NCBI GenBank assembly: GCA_030220185.1 | Contig: JASPKZ010007302.1 | Span: 124,001-188,000, forward strand | DNA from: Diploptera punctata | Lineage: Eukaryota > Arthropoda > Insecta > Blattodea > Blaberidae | Reading direction: 5' to 3' | DNA length: 64,000 nucleotides | In this document: one piece after another, positions 58,346-64,000 of the stretch | Layout of the letters: every line of letters starts with the position of its first letter | Numbering within the stretch: the stretch's first letter is position 1 | Translations under genes and position numbers: made by a program | Notes under the pieces: model-generated | What the model was told of the DNA's origin: nothing | The model's database searches: none | Seen by the model: only the letters and a program-made list of their open reading frames with translations

Positions 58346-58415
58346 TGCCTGGACGGGATTCGAACCCGGATCTCTGAGTCTGTACCTCAGCGTGATATCC
58401 ATTACACTACCAGGC
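58346..58415 (-). tRNA. tRNA-Val-like core, unit 3 (anticodon ACA)
   Basis: Consensus sequence: a six-pair acceptor gcctgg/ccaggc, intact A- and B-boxes, and a perfect five-pair anticodon stem. It lies in the first unit with the Mt-B insert. Confidence 0.4.
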
Positions 58416-58540
58416 GAATCCAATTCAAACACTTATTTTTCTTATATATGTATTATACTCTCCATTATTACTAGATGTCGCGAGAACTCGGTCTTCACCG
58501 CCATCTAGCAGCTGACTATATCAAGTAAGCAAATTAAAGA

Positions 58541-58943
58541 GACTATTTAACTCATGCCCCAAATGGGAGTCAATGACCAATCACGTTTCAATGATTTCTG
58601 TTTTACAACCAATCAGAGTCGTGTTTCACCAAACATTTATGAGTGTTATAATTACCATATTAAAGAAAGCTCCTCCTTACAATATTGCGTTCCTTTGGCA
58701 ATAAATAGTATGATCTGATTGCAATGATAAACAAAAGAAGCAGTAGAAGCGTACCTATCGTTTCTCATTTGTTTTCAAACATCGCCGTTTACATTAAATA
58801 TATAAATATTTTAAAATAACTATAGTTAAACAATGATTTGTGAGTAAACAGCTTAATTTTATTCGTTAAATAGTCCTAACAAATGCCACTCTTGATTTCC
58901 AAATTCTCTAGATAAATTGGAAATCACTCGTGGCATTACTTAT
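58541..58943 (+). mobile_element. MITE-like Mt-B, 403-bp form, in array unit 3
   Basis: Compared with a plain unit, 403 bases are added between aaattaaaga and gaatatttttacc. The insert starts ctatttaactcatgccccaa and ends cactcgtggcattacttat. It lacks about 220 bases that the 15331-15952 copy has. Confidence 0.75.
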
Positions 58944-59043
58944 GAATATTTTTACCTTATAACAGTGACGCTTTATAGATGTTATAATTAAATGTTTAAC
59001 ATTGAGCAATGCAAGCTTAATATGGAATGATAAGAAAAATAAA

Positions 59044-59113
59044 TGCCTGGACGGGATTCGAACCCGGATCTCTGAATCTGTACCTCAGCGTGATATCCAT
59101 TACACTACCAGGC
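59044..59113 (-). tRNA. tRNA-Val-like core, unit 4 (anticodon ACA)
   Basis: Consensus except the 3' side of the anticodon stem (ttcag), which turns one pair into G-U. Confidence 0.38.
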
Positions 59114-59238
59114 GAATCCAATTCAAACACTTATTTTTCTTATATATGTATTATACTCTCCATTATTACTAGATGTCGCGAGAACTCGGTCTTCACCGCC
59201 ATCTAGCAGCTGACTATATCAAGTAAGCAAATTAAAGA

Positions 59239-59641
59239 GACTATTTAACTCATGCCCCAAATGGGAGTCAATGACCAATCACGTTTCAATGATTTCTGTT
59301 TTACAACCAATCAGAGTCGTGTTTCACCAAACATTTATCAGTGTTATAATTACCATATTAAAGAAAGCTCCTCCTTACAATATTGCGTTCCTTTGGCAAT
59401 AAATAGTATGATCTGGTTGCAATGATAAACAAAAGAAGCAGTAGAAGCGTACCTATCGTTTCTCATTTGTTTTCAAACATCGCCGTTTACATTAAATATA
59501 TAAATATTTTAAAATAACTATAGTTGAACAATGATTTGTGAGTAAACAGCTTAATTTTATTCGTTAAATAGTCCTAACAAATGCCACTCTTGATTTCCAA
59601 ATTCTCTAGATAAATTGGAAATCACTCGTGGCATTACTTAT
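59239..59641 (+). mobile_element. MITE-like Mt-B, 403-bp form, in array unit 4
   Basis: Same position, same length and nearly identical sequence as in unit 3. The two came from one insertion followed by duplication of the 698-base unit. Confidence 0.75.
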
Positions 59642-59741
59642 GAATATTTTTACCTTATAACAGTGACGCTTTATAGATGTTATAATTAAATGTTTAACAT
59701 TGAGCAATGCAAGCTTAATATGGAATGATAAGAAAAATAAA

Positions 59742-59811
59742 TGCCTGGACGGAATTCGAACCCGGATCTCTGAATCTGTACCTCAGCGTGATATTCATTA
59801 CACTACCAGGC
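59742..59811 (-). tRNA. tRNA-Val-like core, unit 5 (anticodon ACA)
   Basis: Shares the ttcag change of unit 4 and has further changes in the D-loop (gaatat) and T-stem (gaattcc). Confidence 0.33.
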
Positions 59812-60036
59812 GAACCCAATTCAAACACTTATTTTTCTTATATATGTATTATACTCTCCATTATTACTATATGTCGCGAGAACTCGGTCTTCAGCGCCAT
59901 CTAGCAGCTGACTATATCAAGTAAGCAAATTAAAGAGAATATTTTTACCTTATAGCAGTGACGCTTTATAGATGTTATAATTAAATGTTTAACATTGAGC
60001 AATGCAAGCTTAATATGGAATGATAAGAAAAATAAA

Positions 60037-60106
60037 TGTCTGGACGGGATTCGAACCCGGATCTCTGAGTCTGTTCCTCAGCGTGATATCCATTACACTA
60101 CCAGGC
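60037..60106 (-). tRNA. tRNA-Val-like core, unit 6 (anticodon loop changed)
   Basis: The loop reads gaacaga, so U33 is lost. The 3' acceptor has ccagaca. It is the least tRNA-like copy. Confidence 0.3.
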
Positions 60107-60334
60107 GAATCCAATTCAAACACTTATTTTTTTCCTTATATATGTATTATACTCTCCATTATTACTAGATGTCGCGAGAACTCGGTCTTCACCGCCATCT
60201 AGCAGCTGACTATATCAAGTAAGCAAATTAAAGAGAATATTTTTACCTTATAGCAGTGACGCTTTATAGAAGTTATAATTAAATGTTTAACATTGAGCAA
60301 TGCAAGCTTAATATGGAATGATAAGAAAAATAAA

Positions 60335-60404
60335 TGTCTGGACGGGATTCTAACCCGGATCTCTGAGTCTGTACCTCAGCGTGATATCCATTACACTACC
60401 AGGC
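60335..60404 (-). tRNA. tRNA-Val-like core, unit 7 (anticodon ACA)
   Basis: It has the ccagaca acceptor change of unit 6 and a B-box change (ggttagaatcc), which should weaken a Pol III promoter. Confidence 0.3.
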
Positions 60405-60602
60405 GAATCCAATTCAAACACTTATTTTTCTTATATATGTATTATACTCTCCATTATTACTAGATGTCGCGAGAACTCGGTCTTCACGGCCATCTAGCAG
60501 CTGACTATATCAAGTAAGCAAATTAAAGATAATATTTTTACCTTATAACAGTGACGCTTTATAGATGTTATAATTAAATGTTTAACATTGAGCAATGCAA
60601 GC

Positions 60603-60606
60603 TTAA
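60603..60606. repeat. TTAA target duplication, left
   Basis: TTAA directly before the piggyBac element. The plain array unit has one TTAA at this place (gcttaatatggaatg). Confidence 0.95.
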
Positions 60607-62622
60607 CCCTCAACTGGTAGGGTGAAGTTTCTGTTACATAAGTGGTAGGGTGGGGTCATTATGACCCTGATAATATAATAAAGGAAATGCATACATTTGG
60701 ACTTTATTATTTTACTATATCTGACATAATATATTAACCTAATAAATTACAACCTCTTCACACCTAATTATAACTAAGTACATCACGTCTAAATAACAGA
60801 ATTTAATTTAATTTTCTTGGAGTACATTAAAAATATATTTTAGACACAGCCTGTACATTCAGAAATATAAATTGGCTATATAATAAACAACATGTACGAA
60901 TTACACTAATATAGTAAACCAAGATCAATTACACAAGAATAACAATATTAAATCTAATTAATTTGCATCATTTAGTAACAAAACAGTAGAACAAAGAACT
61001 GGAATTTGAAACTTGGTAAATCTCAATAATCACTATAGGACTATAAAAAATAATTGTAATAAATTATTCTATCACTCTAATCAGGAGACTGATAATAATT
61101 CCAACTGAGTAGTAACTCCATTCATCGTATACCTAAATTGACAATATTATTCAAAAACAGTCAGGACAGAGATTTGTAGCACATCCTGCACATAGCGGTT
61201 TCATACACATTTCACAAATTTGTTCCAGCTTTCCCATTCCGACCACGGGGACAGGAAGAATATATTTTCCTTTTTCCTGGAGTCTTGGTAGGCCCTGCTT
61301 CCTTTTCTGTACTTGGGCCCGATATACCATCAACTTTCCCAATCATCTGCCGGAGTTCACGATGCTACTTCTGCGAACAAGTTCAGGATGCACAAGTGAT
61401 TTTGCGAGAGCAATAATGAATTGACGCCTCGTAATGGAATTTGCCTCTTTTCTGCTTGTCATAAGTATATGACCATTTACTGTAGCGATATCCATTATGG
61501 CAAAAATATCACCATTGGCCATCGTCTCGTCCTTCAAGGAGTAGAATAGGTTGAAACTTTCCGATTCAAGGAACCAACTCTACCTTTTGTCATGTTATGG
61601 AATTGTATTATTTCCGGCTTTTGTGTATCGCTATCGATACATTTGGTGTGATGCTGAATGACAGTTTTGTTCTTTTTTGGAACATGCGATACAAGGGTAT
61701 TCTGTCTATTGAAGCCAAATACAGATGAACCTACAGTTCTCTTCTTCTGTGGAAGAAATTCTGGAGGAATTTGTCTTTTATTTTTCCTAACCGTTCCCAC
61801 ATAGGTCAATCCTCTATTCTTCAGTTCATCAGCCACTTCTATAGACGAAAACCAACTGTCCCCCGTAATGTTTCTATCTCTTTTCCGAGGTTGGGATAAT
61901 TGCTTCTTTTCCTATTTCTTCATTTGTGTTTCTTACAATAATATCTAGAATGTCATCTGTAAGAAGAAAACTCCAAGCAAGTTCTGGTTCTAAAGTGGGG
62001 GATTCCTTAGCATTTCCACGAATTCTAGGAAGATGTGTAATGATATTGGGTTAAGCGGTGCGTCCTCGTAAAACGAGATTATGACTCCATTTGTATTTAT
62101 CTTTACTATACGTGAAAGCTGTATCGTCAACATCAAGATTACCATCCACACCATCGTTATCAGAATTGCCACTTTGTTCACTATCAGTGTCGTGTTCACT
62201 CTCAATAACAAAAAAATTTCATGAACTTCATTTTCATATTCATCATCTGATTCATTCAAAATTCGATTTAACTCTTCATAGTTTGGTTTTTACACATCGT
62301 TCACTATAAAAAATAAATCCAGAAATGAATACAAGTGTATCCTGAAATAATAATGAAACAAATCATTATTCTGCTAAATGAAAAAATACTTACGTTTAAG
62401 GTAGGCTGAGGTCAACGTGACCCGAAAAGCGCAAGACGTTAAACAAATTGAAATAACACAAAAATGCAAAAACGCAATGAAACTTCCACTTCGTCCAAGG
62501 TTCGAGAATAGACCAAGGATAGAATACACAAAGTTTCAGGTAGAAAATGTTTTTGGTATATGAGAAAGAGCGTTTCCAAATAATAGCCTGGGTCATTCTG
62601 ACCCCACCCTACCAGTTGAGGG
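60607..62622 (-). mobile_element. piggyBac-type DNA transposon, 2,016 bp, internally deleted
   Basis: Ends are ccctcaactggtagggtg (left) and its exact inverse (right, 62605-62622), bounded by TTAA on both sides. A subterminal block ggtagggtggggtcattatg near the left end mirrors gggtcattctgaccccaccc at the right. The inside encodes a broken piggyBac transposase on the minus strand. Insertion at TTAA with duplication is the hallmark of the family, and the neighbouring array units give the empty site. Confidence 0.95.
61151..62275 (-). pseudogene. piggyBac transposase, internally deleted and frameshifted
   Basis: On the reverse strand, an acidic N-terminal piece (NESDDEYENEVHE) leads, after a frameshift, to YKWSHN and NIITHLPRIRGNAK, then LAWSFLLTDDILDIIVRNTN. 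The next recognisable part is ITGDSWFSSIEVADELKNRG, so most of the stretch between, which holds the first catalytic Asp in intact proteins, is deleted. The second Asp (GDSWF) is present. At the third-Asp block the sequence reads KGRVGSLNRKVSTYS, where family members have an Asp at the Gly. A stop interrupts STP*RTRRWPM, and more frameshifts follow before AIMDIATVNGHILMTSRKEA. The C-terminus keeps a Cys-rich domain (ICEMCMKPLCAGCATNLCPD). About 370 codons remain of a usual 550-600. It could still move if a transposase acts in trans. Confidence 0.9.
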
Positions 62623-62626
62623 TTAA
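62623..62626. repeat. TTAA target duplication, right
   Basis: TTAA directly after the element, continuing as tatggaatgataag of the array unit. Confidence 0.95.
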
Positions 62627-62649
62627 TATGGAATGATAAGAAAAATAAA

Positions 62650-62719
62650 TGCCTGGACGGGATTCGAACCCGGATCTCTGAGTCTGTACCTCAGCGTGAT
62701 ATCCATTACACTACCAGGC
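62650..62719 (-). tRNA. tRNA-Val-like core, unit 8, right of piggyBac (anticodon ACA)
   Basis: Consensus core. It belongs to the unit that starts at 60567 and was split by the piggyBac insertion, 27 bases from the element edge. Confidence 0.4.
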
Positions 62720-63071
62720 GAATCCAATTCAAACACTTATTTTTTTCCTTATATATGTATTATACTCTCCATTATTACTAGATGTCGCGAGAACACAGTC
62801 TTCACCGCCATCTTTAATTTGCTTACTTGATATAGTCAGCTGCTAGATTTTTCTTATCATTCCATATTAAGCTTGCATTGCTCAATGTTAAACATTTAAT
62901 TATAACATCTATAAATCGTCACTGCTATAAGGTAAAAATATTCTCTTTAATTTGCTTACTTGATATAGTCAGCTGCTAGATGACGGTGAAGACCGAGTTC
63001 TCGCGACATCTAGTAATAATGGAGAGTATAATACATATATAAGGAAAAAAATAAGTGTTTGATTTGGATTC

Positions 63072-63141
63072 GCCTGGTAGTGTAATGGATATCACGCTGA
63101 GGTACAGACTCAGAGATCCGGGTTCGAATCCCGTCCAGGCA
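63072..63141 (+). tRNA. tRNA-Val-like core, unit 9, inverted (anticodon ACA)
   Basis: Consensus core on the plus strand, after the inversion point of the array, with TTTATTTTT following. Confidence 0.4.
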
Positions 63142-63366
63142 TTTATTTTTCTTATCGTTCCACATTAAGCTTGCATTGCTCAATGTTAAACATTTAATTA
63201 TAACATCTGCAAAGCGTCACTGCTATAAGGTAAAAATATTCTCTTTAATTTGCTTACTTGATATAGTCAGCTGCTAGATGGCGGTGAAGACCGAGTTCTC
63301 GCGACATCTAGTAATAATGGAGAGTATAATACATATATAAGAAAAATAAGTGTTTGAATTGGATTC

Positions 63367-63436
63367 GCCTGGTAGTGTAATGGATATCACGCTGAGGTAC
63401 AGACTCAGAGATCCGGGTTCGAATCCCGTCCAGGCA
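63367..63436 (+). tRNA. tRNA-Val-like core, unit 10, inverted (anticodon ACA)
   Basis: Consensus core on the plus strand, the last of the array, followed by TTTATTTTT and then the AT tract. Confidence 0.4.
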
Positions 63437-63454
63437 TTTATTTTTCTTATCATT

Positions 63455-63456
<2 letters not shown>

Positions 63457-63500
<44 letters not shown>

Positions 63501-63501
63501 T
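63457..63501. repeat. AT microsatellite at right edge of the array
   Basis: (AT)n of about 44 bases following cattcc. Mirror of the tract at 57648-57690. Confidence 0.95.
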
Positions 63502-64000
63502 TTTAATGAAATGTGGTGTTATAATAAAATACAACAAATAGATCAGTACTGCACGGAAGAATAAACAAAGCAAATCTGAATAATTAGAAATGTGAAAGTT
63601 TGACGTTTGCTATATAAATTTGTCTGAACGCGCATCACCTACATTTTGAGGGGTTAGAGACCACTAGCACCCTCAGGAGTATGACTTGTAAAAACAATGT
63701 AATACAACGGATACTAGTGTCGAAACGATTAAATTTAAGCTCAACTTTTTACGTATAGTTTCCATAAGAGGGAGCGAGATGGGAAGAAAAATAAAAAGTA
63801 AAAACGGACCGAGATTAGTATTGAATCTATTGTCTTTGTAGTCGTAAGTTGATTCTCCACAGGGATTTAAAACCACTCGTATTTAGTTCAAAACCACATT
63901 TCGGAGTCGCCGAGAATAATACATCAAGTTCACGTTTAGCGCCATCGACATAAAAGGAGTGTGAAGGTGTTAAGTAAGCTGATGACAAGGAAATGCGGAT
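63502..64000. other. No recognisable feature
   Basis: The sequence returns to non-array DNA. No open frame, tRNA-like box or repeat partner is seen before the window ends. Confidence 0.3.

Larger units (their letters stand above)
57693..63456. repeat. Tandem array of about 295-bp units with a tRNA-like core
   Basis: Unit starts (gttataattaaatgtttaac) are at 57693, 57988, 58283, 58981, 59679, 59974, 60272 and 60567. Spacings are 295, 295, 698, 698, 295, 298 and 295. The 698-base units carry a 403-base Mt-B insert. The eighth unit is split by piggyBac. Near 62814 the array flips, and about two more units run in the opposite direction to 63456. Each unit has a tRNA-Val-like core, a tatataag box about 30 bases upstream of it, a T-run after it, and a block agatgtcgcgagaactcgg. 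Units are about 95 percent or more alike by eye. Confidence 0.9.

Noticed and set aside
57693..63456. CRISPR-like regular repeats
   Set aside because: The units are about 295 bases of near-identical sequence with no short-repeat/variable-spacer pattern, and the genome is eukaryotic.

Overview
This window looks like intergenic, repeat-dominated DNA from a large AT-rich insect genome. The dominant LINE (RTE/BovB-type endonuclease plus reverse transcriptase), the tRNA-headed SINEs, a Penelope-like element and a piggyBac element fit an insect. My guess of a cockroach/termite-type polyneopteran rests on general resemblance of the LINE proteins and is weak. I find no convincing host protein-coding gene, rRNA gene or clean cytosolic tRNA gene. 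Almost everything recognisable is a transposable element, a SINE, a foldback structure or simple repeat.

Layout. 0-6 kb: relics of a jockey/I-type LINE ORF1 (1-1752), an undescribed dispersed repeat (2620-3165), several RTE 3' ends and a SINE (SINE2). 6-9 kb: first copy of a long dispersed repeat (LDR), which recurs at 47.7-49.9, 52.1-53.1 and 56.0-57.5 kb. 10.5-16 kb: a MITE-like repeat (10.5-11.5 kb, split by a SINE1; again at 15.3-15.95 kb) around a nearly intact RTE copy on the minus strand (12.1-14.65 kb). 16.5-19.3 kb: a second long RTE copy on the plus strand. 20-22 kb: a GA microsatellite, a SINE1 with target duplication, and tRNA-like pieces. 22.4-25.4 kb: half of a foldback element carrying a tRNA-Tyr-like piece, split by a Penelope-like element with a 15-bp target duplication. 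25.9-28.2 kb: a second LINE family. 28.2-30.6 kb: ATT microsatellites, SINE3, two hairpins and another foldback half. 31-41 kb: many old RTE fragments and SINEs. 42-44.5 kb: a roughly 2.2-kb palindrome made of two foldback halves joined head to head at a TATC microsatellite. 45-57 kb: LINE ends, LDR copies and SINEs. 57.7-63.5 kb: a tandem array of about 295-bp units, each with a tRNA-Val-like sequence with an ACA anticodon. Two units carry a 403-bp MITE, one is split by a 2,016-bp piggyBac element between TTAA duplications, and the array inverts near 62.8 kb.

How the parts relate. Nesting gives relative ages: SINE1 entered the MITE, the Penelope-like element entered the foldback hairpin, piggyBac entered the array, and an RTE fragment entered LDR before LDR copies separated. 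Each is checked against an empty-site or paralogous copy inside this window. Coordinates of old fragments are accurate to roughly 10-30 bases. All family names other than RTE, Penelope-like, piggyBac and jockey-like are provisional labels used only here.
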